Origin: Collinsella sp.
GTDB lineage: Bacteria > Actinomycetota > Coriobacteriia > Coriobacteriales > Coriobacteriaceae
NCBI GenBank assembly: GCA_022713905.1
Contig: JAIHTM010000045.1
Coordinates: 1-13,882, forward strand
Length of the DNA: 13,882 nt
Reading direction: 5' to 3'
Shown here one piece after another: positions 4,768 through 13,204 of the stretch (position 1 is its first letter; each line of letters opens with the position of its first letter). The notes under the pieces were generated by a model that searched no databases, was not told where the DNA came from, and saw only the letters and a list, made by a program, of their open reading frames with translations. The translations under genes and the position numbers were made by a program.

Positions 4768-6778
4768 CATGACGCTGTTTATCGCATCGCTTGCCGTCTC
4801 GTGCATCGGTGCGCTCGCCTCGGTTCTGCTGATTAAGGCCGATAACGCCGCCAAGACCGCCGGCTGCCTTATCGGCGCCGTCGCGGCCGTGCTGTCGTTC
4901 ATCGCGGGCCTCGAGGCCGTGCTTGGCGACGTTTCGTCCCTCAACACGGTCTTCTTTTTCCCGTTCGCCCGTCTCGAGCTCTTGCTCAACGGCCTTGCGG
5001 GCCTGATCGTGGTCCTCATCTCAATCCTCGCCTTTGCGGGCTTCATCTACGGTCTGTCCTACTTCGACGAGTACCCGGGCAAGGTCGGGCGCGCCGGCTT
5101 CTTCATGAACACCTTCGTCGCCTCGATGATGCTCGTCATCACCGCCGACAACGTGTTCTGGTTCCTGGTCGCTTTTGAGCTCATGTCCCTTACGAGCTAC
5201 TTCCTTGTCGTTATCGAGGAGAACAAGAACTCCATTAGGGGCGGTTGGCTCTACTTCGTCATCGCGCACGTGGGCTTCGTTCTCATCATGGCGAGCTTCC
5301 TGCTCATGACCAACGGCGTGGGCGGTTCCTTCAGCTTCAGTGATTTCCGTACGCATGACTTTGGACCCGCCGTCTCCTCCGTGTGCTTCGTCCTCGCGTT
5401 CTTCGGATTCGGCGCAAAGGCCGGTATCATCCCGCTGCACTCCTGGCTGCCCCAGGCGCACCCCGAGGCGCCGTCCAACGTGTCCGCCCTCATGTCCGGC
5501 GGCATGATCAAGATCGGCATCCTGGGAATCCTCAAGGTCGGTCTGGACCTGCTCGCGGGTTCGGGCGTCCAGCTCTGGTGGGGCCTCATGGTCCTGGTCT
5601 TCGGATCCATCTCGTCGGTCCTGGGCGTCGTCTACGCCCTCCACGAGCACGACATCAAACGCCTGCTGGCCTACCACTCCGTCGAGAACATCGGCATCAT
5701 CTTGCTCGGTGTCGGCGCGTCCATGACGGCGCACGCCCTGGGCAACGACGTCATCGCGACGATCGCGCTCATGGCCGCCCTCTACCACACGCTCAACCAC
5801 GCCATGTTCAAGGGTGAGCTGTTCTTGGGCGCGGGCTCCCTGCTCTATGCCACGGGTACGCGCAACATGGAGAAGATGGGCGGTCTGTTCCGCCGCATGC
5901 CGGTCACGGCCGTCTGCTTCCTCATCGGTGCCCTTGCCATCTCGGCCATCCCGCCGCTCAACGGCTTCGTTTCCGAGTGGTTCACCTACCAGTCCCTGTT
6001 CAACATCTCGACGCTCTCCGACCCGGTCGTCATGGTGTTCGCCGTCGCCTCCGCGGCCGCCCTCGCCATCACCGGTGCCCTGGCCGTCACGTGCTTCGTG
6101 AAGGCCTACGGCGTCTCGTTCGCGAGCAGCCCTCGTTCCCAGGAGGCCGCGAACGCCAAGGAGTCCCCGGCTCCGATGTTGTTCTCGCAGATGCTCCTCG
6201 CGGCCATCTGCGTGGTGCTGGGAATCGGCTCTCCCGTCATCGCCCCGGTTCTGGGCGACGTCGCCCAGAGCGTGCTTGCCGGCTCCGCCGTCACGGCCAC
6301 CTCGGGCGTCTCTCTCGTGAACGAGATTTCCGGTGCCGCCACCTCCACCCCCGCGATCGCCATCGCGCTCGTGGTCCTCATCGGCCTTGCATTTGCGTTG
6401 AGGTCCTGCCTCGGCACCAAGGCCCCCGCTAAGAAGACCGACCCTTGGGCGTGTGGCTATGAGCCCAACGAGCACATGCCCGTCGTCGCCACGAGCTTCG
6501 CGTCCGACGTCGAGCTCTTCATGGGCCCGCTCTATACCCTGCGCGAGGTATGCACCAAGATCTGCTGGTCCATCGCGCACGTGTTCCAGAAGCTCACCGG
6601 TGTCGCCCAGGGCGTCGAGCCCCTGCCCGACCGCTTCCTGGTCGATGCACCGAGCGAGGGTGCCGACAAGCTGGCCGGCCTCGCCTCCAAGATCGAGGGC
6701 GGCAACTACTCCGTATACATCTGCTACATCGTCGCGGCGCTCGTGGTCTTCCTCGTGCTCGCCGTGGTCATGGTCTAG
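4760..6778 (+). CDS. hyfB: Hydrogenase-4 component B, proton-antiporter-like membrane subunit
   Basis: A 672-residue polytopic membrane protein of the NuoL/M/N-Mrp antiporter family, the same length as E. coli HyfB and longer than HycC (~608). Channel residues are visible: E140 in VAFELMSLTSYF, K220 in FGAKAGIIPLHSWLPQAHPE and K351 in HAMFKGELFLG. The C-terminus has a long soluble stretch with the HyfB/HycC-type PWACGYEPN motif before a last membrane helix. The gene starts inside hyfA with GAAGGGAG upstream. In the complex it sits in the membrane arm and is a candidate ion-translocating module. It has many membrane segments, about 16 or more by eye. Confidence 0.93.
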   Translation: MDSMTLFIASLAVSCIGALASVLLIKADNAAKTAGCLIGAVAAVLSFIAGLEAVLGDVSSLNTVFFFPFARLELLLNGLAGLIVVLISILAFAGFIYGLSYFDEYPGKVGRAGFFMNTFVASMMLVITADNVFWFLVAFELMSLTSYFLVVIEENKNSIRGGWLYFVIAHVGFVLIMASFLLMTNGVGGSFSFSDFRTHDFGPAVSSVCFVLAFFGFGAKAGIIPLHSWLPQAHPEAPSNVSALMSGGMIKIGILGILKVGLDLLAGSGVQLWWGLMVLVFGSISSVLGVVYALHEHDIKRLLAYHSVENIGIILLGVGASMTAHALGNDVIATIALMAALYHTLNHAMFKGELFLGAGSLLYATGTRNMEKMGGLFRRMPVTAVCFLIGALAISAIPPLNGFVSEWFTYQSLFNISTLSDPVVMVFAVASAAALAITGALAVTCFVKAYGVSFASSPRSQEAANAKESPAPMLFSQMLLAAICVVLGIGSPVIAPVLGDVAQSVLAGSAVTATSGVSLVNEISGAATSTPAIAIALVVLIGLAFALRSCLGTKAPAKKTDPWACGYEPNEHMPVVATSFASDVELFMGPLYTLREVCTKICWSIAHVFQKLTGVAQGVEPLPDRFLVDAPSEGADKLAGLASKIEGGNYSVYICYIVAALVVFLVLAVVMV

Positions 6779-6795
6779 AGAGGGGAGAGGATATT

Positions 6796-7719
6796 ATGAA
6801 CATCGTTCTTGCGATAGCGCAGGGCCTCGTGGTCATGCTGGTCGCGCCCTTCTTCTCCGGCCTCGCCCGTGTGATTCGCGCGAAGATGCACAATCGCCGC
6901 GGTCCGTCCATCCTTCAGGATTACCGGGACCTCGCGAAGCTCATGGCGCGTCCCGAGTCCGTGAGTTCCGACTCGAGCTTCGTGCTGCGCATCATGCCGC
7001 CGCTGTTCCTCGCGGTGTCGTTCATGCTCGCCATGGGCCTGCCCATGTTCACGCTCGAGAGCCCCATGCCCGTCTTCGGTGACGCCATCACCATCATGTA
7101 CGCGCTCGCACTGTCCCGCTTCTTCTTCGCGCTGTCCGGCGTGGATTCCTCCAACGCCTACGCGGGTTTCGGCGGTATCCGCGAGCTCCTCATGAGCGTG
7201 CTCATCGAGCCGTCCATGCTCATCGCGCTGTTTACCGTCGCCATCGTGTGCGGCTCCACGGACATTGCGACCATGGGTCAGCACATCGTTACGGGCAACG
7301 TCTCGAGCGTCGTCGCCGTCATCCTCGCCGGCGTCGCCTTTGCGGCCGCCTGTTACATGGAGCTCGGCAAGCTTCCGTTCGATCAGGCCGAAGCCGAGCA
7401 GGAGCTCCAGGAGGGCCCGCTCGCCGAGCTCTCCGGCCCGTCCCTGGCCATGATGAAGCTCGCCATGGGCATGAAGCAGGTCGTGGTCGTCGCTTGGTTC
7501 ACCTCCATCTTCATCCCCTGGGGAGAGCCCGCGACCGTCGGCGTCACCGCTCTCGTGGGCGCCGTCGTCTTCCTCGTCAAGTGCCTGGTCGATTTCGTCG
7601 TCTGCGGCGTGCTCGAGAACTCCGTTTCCCGTTCGCGCTTCAAGGTGCTCGGTAACCAGACCTGGGCCGTCGTCGGCATCGCGGTCCTCGCGTTCGTCTT
7701 CGTCGTCGTAGGCGTGTAG
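6796..7719 (+). CDS. hyfC: Hydrogenase-4 component C, NuoH/HycD-like membrane anchor
   Basis: A 307-residue membrane protein of the NuoH (ND1)/HycD family. The signature is the acidic cytoplasmic loop CYMELGKLPFDQAEAEQE (E189 onward), the counterpart of the complex I loop at the quinone/ion entry region, preceded by RRGPSILQDYRDLAKL near the N-terminus. It is close to E. coli HyfC in length. It anchors the hydrophilic hydrogenase arm (HyfG, HyfH and the small subunit) to the membrane. ATG 6796 is chosen because GGGGAGAGG (6782-6790) lies just upstream and MNIVLAIAQG is a usual HycD-type start; the frame is open further upstream only as a shadow of hyfB. Confidence 0.92.
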   Translation: MNIVLAIAQGLVVMLVAPFFSGLARVIRAKMHNRRGPSILQDYRDLAKLMARPESVSSDSSFVLRIMPPLFLAVSFMLAMGLPMFTLESPMPVFGDAITIMYALALSRFFFALSGVDSSNAYAGFGGIRELLMSVLIEPSMLIALFTVAIVCGSTDIATMGQHIVTGNVSSVVAVILAGVAFAAACYMELGKLPFDQAEAEQELQEGPLAELSGPSLAMMKLAMGMKQVVVVAWFTSIFIPWGEPATVGVTALVGAVVFLVKCLVDFVVCGVLENSVSRSRFKVLGNQTWAVVGIAVLAFVFVVVGV

Positions 7720-7735
7720 GGAGAAGGGAGAAACT

Positions 7736-9193
7736 ATGTCAATCGAATCGAGCTTGTCCCTCTTTGCCATGGTGGCGATCGCCGTCCCCATGCTGGGCTC
7801 CCTGCTCATCGTCATGCTGCCGCGTCCCTACGCTAAATGGATCTGCGCCTTCGCCGGCGGCATCGCCACGGTCGCTTCCGTTGGCTTGGCTGCGACGTTT
7901 GCCGGAAACGGTATGAACGCGGTCGATGTAACCTGGGCGAGTATGGGCCAGACCTTGGTCATGGGCTTCATATTCGACCGGATGAGCACGCTGCTCGCAC
8001 CCGCGTTCGTCGCTATCGGTCTGCTCGTCGTCATCTATTCGTTCCCGTACATGAGCGATAAGAACAAGGAGCATCCCGACGCGCCCCGTCGTCGCTTCTA
8101 CGTGTACTTCTCCACGTTCATCGGCGCCATGGCCGGTCTCGCCTACAGCTCCACCATCGTCGGCCAGCTCGTTTTCTTCGAGATCACCGGCGTGTGCTCC
8201 TGGGGCCTCATCAGCTACTACATGACGCCCACGGCCAAGAAGGCCGGTATGAAGGCGCTCATCATCACCCATATCGGCGCTCTGGGACTCTACATCGGCG
8301 CGGCCTTCCTGTTCGCGGGAACCGGCACGTTCGCGCTGAGCGCAATCTCGCAGCTCGACGCCGGTATGAAGACCGTCGTGCTGCTGCTCATCCTGTTCGC
8401 CGCTTGGGCCAAGTCCGCCCAGTTCCCGCTCTACATGTGGCTGCCCTCCGCTATGGAGGCCCCCACGCCCGTCTCCGCCTACCTCCATGGCGCGTCCATG
8501 GTGAAGGTCGGCGTGTGCGTGTTCGCCCGCGCTCTTGCGAGCGCCGGCGATATCCCCGAGATCGTCGGTTGGGTTGCCATCATCGACGCCGTCGTGACCA
8601 TGCTCTTCGGCTTCCTCATGTACCTGCCCCAGAAGGATATGAAGCGCCTGCTCGCCTTCTCGACGATCGCGCAGCTCGCCTACGTGTTCTTCGGCCTGGG
8701 CCTCTCCGTGTTCGGAAGCCAGATGGCGTTCAACGGCGCCGTCGAGCACATCTTCAACCACGCGTTCACCAAGACCCTGTTCTTCCTCATCGCCGGCTCC
8801 CTCAGCTTCACGCTGGGAACCCGTATGCTGCCCAAGATCCAGGGCCTCATGAAGAAGTACCCGGTCACGGGCGTGGGCTTCGCGGTCGCCGCGACCGCTA
8901 TCGCCGGCGTGCCCCCCATGAGCACGTTCTTCTCCAAGTTCCAGATCATTTCCGGTGGCTTCGCGGTTGGTGCCTCCAACACGGTCATCTTCGTCCTCGT
9001 GTGCGTCATGGTCGTCGAGACCGTCGCCACCTTCGCATGGTTCCTGCGTTGGATGGGTAAGGTCCTGCCCGGTGAGCCGAGCGAGACCGTGGCCGCCGGC
9101 CAGCCCCTTCCGCGCGCCATGGCGTTCGTGTTCGTCGTCCTCATGATCATGGTCGTCGTCGCCGGTCCTCTGTCCTCTAGTTGGATGGGTTAG
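7736..9193 (+). CDS. hyfD: Hydrogenase-4 component D, second antiporter-like subunit
   Basis: A 485-residue polytopic protein of the NuoL/M/N family, near the ~479 residues of E. coli HyfD. Channel residues: E149 in FFEITGVCSWGLISYY, K226 in WAKSAQFPLYMWLPSAMEAPTPVSA and K346 in HAFTKTLFFLIAG. HyfD is absent from the smaller Hyc (FHL-1) complex, so this gene helps define the locus as the Hyf type with extra membrane modules. It starts 16 nt after hyfC with GGGAGAAGGGAG as SD region. Its expected role is an additional ion-pumping module; whether H+ or Na+ is moved cannot be read from the sequence. Confidence 0.92.
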   Translation: MSIESSLSLFAMVAIAVPMLGSLLIVMLPRPYAKWICAFAGGIATVASVGLAATFAGNGMNAVDVTWASMGQTLVMGFIFDRMSTLLAPAFVAIGLLVVIYSFPYMSDKNKEHPDAPRRRFYVYFSTFIGAMAGLAYSSTIVGQLVFFEITGVCSWGLISYYMTPTAKKAGMKALIITHIGALGLYIGAAFLFAGTGTFALSAISQLDAGMKTVVLLLILFAAWAKSAQFPLYMWLPSAMEAPTPVSAYLHGASMVKVGVCVFARALASAGDIPEIVGWVAIIDAVVTMLFGFLMYLPQKDMKRLLAFSTIAQLAYVFFGLGLSVFGSQMAFNGAVEHIFNHAFTKTLFFLIAGSLSFTLGTRMLPKIQGLMKKYPVTGVGFAVAATAIAGVPPMSTFFSKFQIISGGFAVGASNTVIFVLVCVMVVETVATFAWFLRWMGKVLPGEPSETVAAGQPLPRAMAFVFVVLMIMVVVAGPLSSSWMG

Positions 9194-9203
9194 GAGGTAG
9201 GAC

Positions 9204-9857
9204 ATGGGTTATTCGTTAGTCAATATCCTGGGCGGTCTTCTGATCGTGACCTCCACCATGGTGGTCGTCTCGAAGACCATCCCGTCCGCCATCAAGTGGT
9301 ACGCGATCCAGTCGGTTGTCCTGGTGGGCGTGCTGCTCACCCTGGGCATTACCACCGGTGCCACCGAGCTTCTCATGTGGGCCGCATCGGCCTTCGTCAC
9401 CAAGGTGATCCTCGTTCCGTTCATTCTCGACCGTGCCTACAAGAAGATGGGCTCGCCTGCCGATAGCACGCTGACCTCCTCCGTCAAGCCGGCCTGGACC
9501 ATCATCCTCACCGGTCTGGAGGTGGCCATCTGCTTCGCGGTGGTCACGCGCCTGAGCCTGCCCACCGCCGAGGTGGCTACTCCGGCCCTCGCCATCAGCT
9601 TCGCGCATTTCTTCGTCGGCCTCACGTGCATCATCTCGCAGCGCAACATCCTCAAGCAGATCTTCGGGTACTGCCTTATGGAGAACGGTAGCCACGTGAC
9701 GCTCGCCCTGCTCGCACCCACGGCCCCCGAGATCATCGAGATCGGCATCGCCACCGACGCCATCTTCGCCGTCATCATCATGTCCGCCGTCGTCGTGAGG
9801 ATCTGGAACGACACCAAGTCGCTCGACTCGCACGACCTGACCGAATTGAAGGGGTAG
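9204..9857 (+). CDS. hyfE: Hydrogenase-4 component E, small membrane subunit (NuoK-like C-terminal part)
   Basis: A 217-residue membrane protein, essentially the length of E. coli HyfE (216), with about six to seven hydrophobic segments. It lies between hyfD and hyfF as in E. coli. The C-terminal half (ISQRNILKQIFGYCLMENG, then EIGIATDAIFAVIIMSAVVVRI) resembles the HyfE family and the NuoK fold. The SD GGAGG overlaps the hyfD stop (TAGGAGG, 9191-9197), so translation is probably coupled. HyfE is a membrane linker between antiporter modules and is missing from Hyc complexes. Confidence 0.9.
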   Translation: MGYSLVNILGGLLIVTSTMVVVSKTIPSAIKWYAIQSVVLVGVLLTLGITTGATELLMWAASAFVTKVILVPFILDRAYKKMGSPADSTLTSSVKPAWTIILTGLEVAICFAVVTRLSLPTAEVATPALAISFAHFFVGLTCIISQRNILKQIFGYCLMENGSHVTLALLAPTAPEIIEIGIATDAIFAVIIMSAVVVRIWNDTKSLDSHDLTELKG

Positions 9858-9860
9858 GCC

Positions 9861-11426
9861 ATGGATGTTTCAATGCTGACGGTCGCCCTGCTCGCTTGTC
9901 CCCTCGTGTTCTCCCTGGTCATGGCTGCGCTCCCCAAGACGACTTCCTACAACGTCTTCGCGGGGCTCAACACCATCTCCGTTGCGGCGACCCTCGTCCT
10001 TTCGGTCGTCACCGCGGGAACCATGCTCTCGAGCGGGCAGAATATCGACGCTTTGGGCCTGTGGTTCCATCTCGATTCGCTCTCGTCGATCTTCGTCCTT
10101 CTGGTAGGCATCATCGGGTTCATCACCGGCGTGTACTCCATCTCCTATATCAAGATCGATATCGAGGAGAAGACCATGCCGGCCGAGCGCACCAAGCAGT
10201 ACTACGCGCTGTTCAGCCTGTTCGTCTTCACGATGCTGCTCGCCTGCCTGTCCAACAACATCATCCTCACCTGGGCGGCGGTCGAAGCCACCACGCTGTC
10301 GACCGTGTTCCTCGTGGGCATCTACAAGAACAAGCAGGCGCTCGAGGCGTCTTGGAAGTACGCGATGGTCTGCACCGCCGGCGTGGCCTTCGGCCTGTTC
10401 GGCACGCTGCTCATCTATGCGAACGCCGCCGACATCATGCCCAACGCGCATGAGGCCGCGTTCCTTACCTCCATCATGCCCTACGCCGACCAGTTCGACC
10501 CGATGCTCGTGCGCCTCGCGTTCGCGTTCATCGTCATCGGCTTCGGCACCAAGGCGGGCCTGTTCCCCATGCACACCTGGCTGCCCGACGCACACTCCCA
10601 GGCTCCGAGCCCGGTCTCCGCGCTGCTCTCGGGCGTGCTGCTCAAGTGCGCCATGCTGGTGATCATCCGCTTCTACTCCCTGTCCATCATCGCGGTGGGC
10701 GACACCTATCCGCGAACGCTCCTGCTCATCCTGGGCACGCTGTCCATCCTGGTGGCCGCCCTGTGCATCTTCAAGCAGGACGATATCAAGCGCCGCTTCG
10801 CGTACTCCTCCGTCGATAACGTCGGCGTGGTCGCGCTGTGCCTGGGTATCGGTGGTCCGCTCGGTATCGCCGCCTGCCTGCTGCACTGCATCTTCCATGG
10901 CTTCACCAAGGCGCTCGCCTTCTGCATGGCCGGTAACATCCAGCACCTCTACCACACCCGCGACCTGAACAAGATCAAGGGCGTCGTCGAGATCGCGCCC
11001 ATCACGGCCGCGCTCACCATCGTCGCTCTGCTCGCGCTCGCCGCTTTCCCGCCGTTCGCCCTGTTCATCTCCGAGTTCCTCACCTTCGTGGCCGGCGTCC
11101 AGTCCGGTCCCATCTGGGTGGTCGTGCTCGTGGCCATCGGTCTCACCGGCGTGTACTTTGCCCTTACCGGCATCGCGCTGAAGTCCATCTTCGGCAAGGC
11201 GCCCGAGGGCATGAAGCGCCACGAGGTGCCCGCCCTCATGATCATCCCCGAGATTGCCCTTGCGATCGTGGTCATGTGGTTCGGTATCGCCACGCCGGTC
11301 GCCATCACGAGCGGCGTCGAGGATGCCACGTCCGTCGTTTTGAACCAGAGCGTCGAAGAGCTCCACGAGGTTCCTCTCTACCGCATGGTGTTTAGCTCCC
11401 AGACCAAGACAAGCGAGGTGAATTAG
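9861..11426 (+). CDS. hyfF: Hydrogenase-4 component F, third antiporter-like subunit
   Basis: A 521-residue NuoL/M/N-like membrane protein, close to E. coli HyfF (~526). The residues expected of an antiporter-type channel are E142 in WAAVEATTLSTVF, K231 in FGTKAGLFPMHTWLPDAHSQAPSPVSA and K350 in HGFTKALAFCMAG. The start follows hyfE by 3 nt with AAGGGG upstream. With hyfB and hyfD it makes three antiporter-type subunits, as in complex I. The conserved ionisable residues are all kept, which argues for a working ion path rather than a relic. Confidence 0.92.
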   Translation: MDVSMLTVALLACPLVFSLVMAALPKTTSYNVFAGLNTISVAATLVLSVVTAGTMLSSGQNIDALGLWFHLDSLSSIFVLLVGIIGFITGVYSISYIKIDIEEKTMPAERTKQYYALFSLFVFTMLLACLSNNIILTWAAVEATTLSTVFLVGIYKNKQALEASWKYAMVCTAGVAFGLFGTLLIYANAADIMPNAHEAAFLTSIMPYADQFDPMLVRLAFAFIVIGFGTKAGLFPMHTWLPDAHSQAPSPVSALLSGVLLKCAMLVIIRFYSLSIIAVGDTYPRTLLLILGTLSILVAALCIFKQDDIKRRFAYSSVDNVGVVALCLGIGGPLGIAACLLHCIFHGFTKALAFCMAGNIQHLYHTRDLNKIKGVVEIAPITAALTIVALLALAAFPPFALFISEFLTFVAGVQSGPIWVVVLVAIGLTGVYFALTGIALKSIFGKAPEGMKRHEVPALMIIPEIALAIVVMWFGIATPVAITSGVEDATSVVLNQSVEELHEVPLYRMVFSSQTKTSEVN

Positions 11427-11430
11427 CGCC

Positions 11431-13203
11431 ATGGCAGAACCTGAAAAGAAGGTCTACGCCCGCCGCTGCGAGAGCCATGTCGAGGCCCTGCGCCGCGCCG
11501 TTCCGGGTTGCATCGAGAAGGTCGAGTGGCAGTGCGAGGACCAGCTGACGATTACCGTCAAGCAGGACAAGCTGCCCGAGGCCGTCCACTACCTGTATTA
11601 CGAGCGCTACGGCTGGATTCCTGTGATCATCGGCAACGACGAGCGCAGTCTGTGCGGCCGTTACGCCGTGTACTACGTCATCTCCATGGAGGGGGAGGAC
11701 CCCGGCTGGGTGACCGTGCGCACCGAGGTCGATCCCGCCAAGATGACGTTCCCGTCCGTGACGCCGTTCGTCCCCGCCTGCGTGTGGGGCGAGCGCGAGC
11801 TGCGCGACATGTTCGGCCTGATCCCCGAGGACCTGCCCGACCGTCGTCGCCTGGTGCTGCCCGACGATTGGCCCAGCGGCCTGTACCCGCTGCGCAAGGA
11901 CTCCATGGACTACCGCTTCCGTCCCGCTCCCGCGAGCGACATGGAAAACTACGAGTTCTTGGCCGATACCAAGGGCAAGGAGACCACACTCGTCCCCATG
12001 GGCCCGTTGCACATTACCTCCGACGAGCCCGGCCACTTCCGCCTGTTCGTTGAGGGCGAGACGATCGTCGACGCCGACTACCGTCTGTTCTACGTGCACC
12101 GCGGTATGGAGAAGGTCGCCGAGACGCGCCTGAACTATGATGCCGTGACGTTCCTCGCCGACCGCATCTGCGGCATCTGCGGCTGCGCCCACTCGGTGGC
12201 CTATGCCGAGGCCGTCGAGCGCGCCCAGGGCATCCATGTCCCGCCGCGCGCCCAGTACATCCGCGCCATCATGCTCGAGGTCGAGCGCCTGCACTCGCAT
12301 CTGCTCAACATTGGCCTGGCGTCGCACTACACTGGCTTCGACTCCGGCTTCCAGCAGTTCTTCCGCGTCCGCGAGAAGTCTATGGACCTGGCCGAGAAGC
12401 TCTCTGGTCACCGCAAGACCTACGGTCTCAACGTGATCGGCGGCGTTCGTCGCGACATTTTGGCCGAGCAGAAGCTCTCCACGCTGACGACCATCCACCA
12501 GCTGCGCTCCGAGGTTCAGGAGCTCGTCGACGTCTTGCTCTCCACGCCCAACTTTATTGAGCGTACGAGTGGCATCGGCATTCTGGACCGCAAGATCGCA
12601 CGCGACTTCTCGCCGGTCGGCCCGCTCATGCGTGGCTCGGGCTATGCCCGCGACGTGCGCTTTGACCATCCCTTCGACGGCTACGCCGATCCGGACGTCC
12701 AAAAGATGCACGCCGCCACGGCCGACACCTGCGATGCCTTCGGCCGCACCGCCGTCCGCATCCAGGAGGTCTACGATTCGATTGACATGATCGAGACCAT
12801 GCTCGAGAACTGCCCGTCGGGTCCCATCCTTACCACGGATTGGGAGTACACCCCGCACAAGTACGCCATCGGCGCCACCGAGGCTCCGCGTGGCGAGGAC
12901 GTGCACTGGGCCATGCTCGGCAACAACCAGAAGTGCTACCGTTGGCGCGCCAAGGCGGCCACGTACAGCAACTGGCCGGTCCTGCGCTACATGTTCCGCG
13001 GCAACACCGTGGGCGACGCGGCGCTGATCGTCGGCTCGCTCGACCCGTGCTACTCCTGCACCGACCGCGTGACGGTGACCGATGTCGCCGCCAAGCGCGA
13101 CCACGTGCTCGACAAGGAGCAGTTCGAGAACGTCTGGCGCGACAAGTCGCCGCTTGCGGGCGAGGGCACCATGGCCGCTCCGCTCGATGAGGAGGCGCTC
13201 TAA
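11431..13203 (+). CDS. hyfG: [NiFe]-hydrogenase large subunit (group 4a), fused NuoC-NuoD type
   Basis: A 590-residue catalytic subunit that reduces protons to H2. Residues ~1-175 form a NuoC-like 30-kDa domain (ERELRDMFGLIPEDLPDRRR). The rest is the NuoD/hydrogenase large-subunit domain. Nickel is bound by RICGICGCAHS (C247, C250) and DPCYSCTDR (C540, C543). After R546 a 44-residue tail follows, starting VTVTDV. In E. coli HycE the protease HycI cuts after the equivalent Arg, so this tail is probably removed once Ni is inserted. All four cysteines are ordinary TGC codons, so it is not a selenohydrogenase. It begins 4 nt after hyfF. E. coli HyfG and HycE (~555-570 residues) are the nearest relatives I know. 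Confidence 0.95.
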   Translation: MAEPEKKVYARRCESHVEALRRAVPGCIEKVEWQCEDQLTITVKQDKLPEAVHYLYYERYGWIPVIIGNDERSLCGRYAVYYVISMEGEDPGWVTVRTEVDPAKMTFPSVTPFVPACVWGERELRDMFGLIPEDLPDRRRLVLPDDWPSGLYPLRKDSMDYRFRPAPASDMENYEFLADTKGKETTLVPMGPLHITSDEPGHFRLFVEGETIVDADYRLFYVHRGMEKVAETRLNYDAVTFLADRICGICGCAHSVAYAEAVERAQGIHVPPRAQYIRAIMLEVERLHSHLLNIGLASHYTGFDSGFQQFFRVREKSMDLAEKLSGHRKTYGLNVIGGVRRDILAEQKLSTLTTIHQLRSEVQELVDVLLSTPNFIERTSGIGILDRKIARDFSPVGPLMRGSGYARDVRFDHPFDGYADPDVQKMHAATADTCDAFGRTAVRIQEVYDSIDMIETMLENCPSGPILTTDWEYTPHKYAIGATEAPRGEDVHWAMLGNNQKCYRWRAKAATYSNWPVLRYMFRGNTVGDAALIVGSLDPCYSCTDRVTVTDVAAKRDHVLDKEQFENVWRDKSPLAGEGTMAAPLDEEAL

Positions 13204-13204
13204 T

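Noticed and set aside
5021..6580. Long minus-strand open frame opposite hyfB (519 codons), and similar ones opposite hyfD, hyfF and hyfG (11392-13404)
   Set aside because: They are rich in Asp, Glu, Arg, Gly and His with no recognisable motif. They are frame shadows of the transmembrane and hydrogenase genes.
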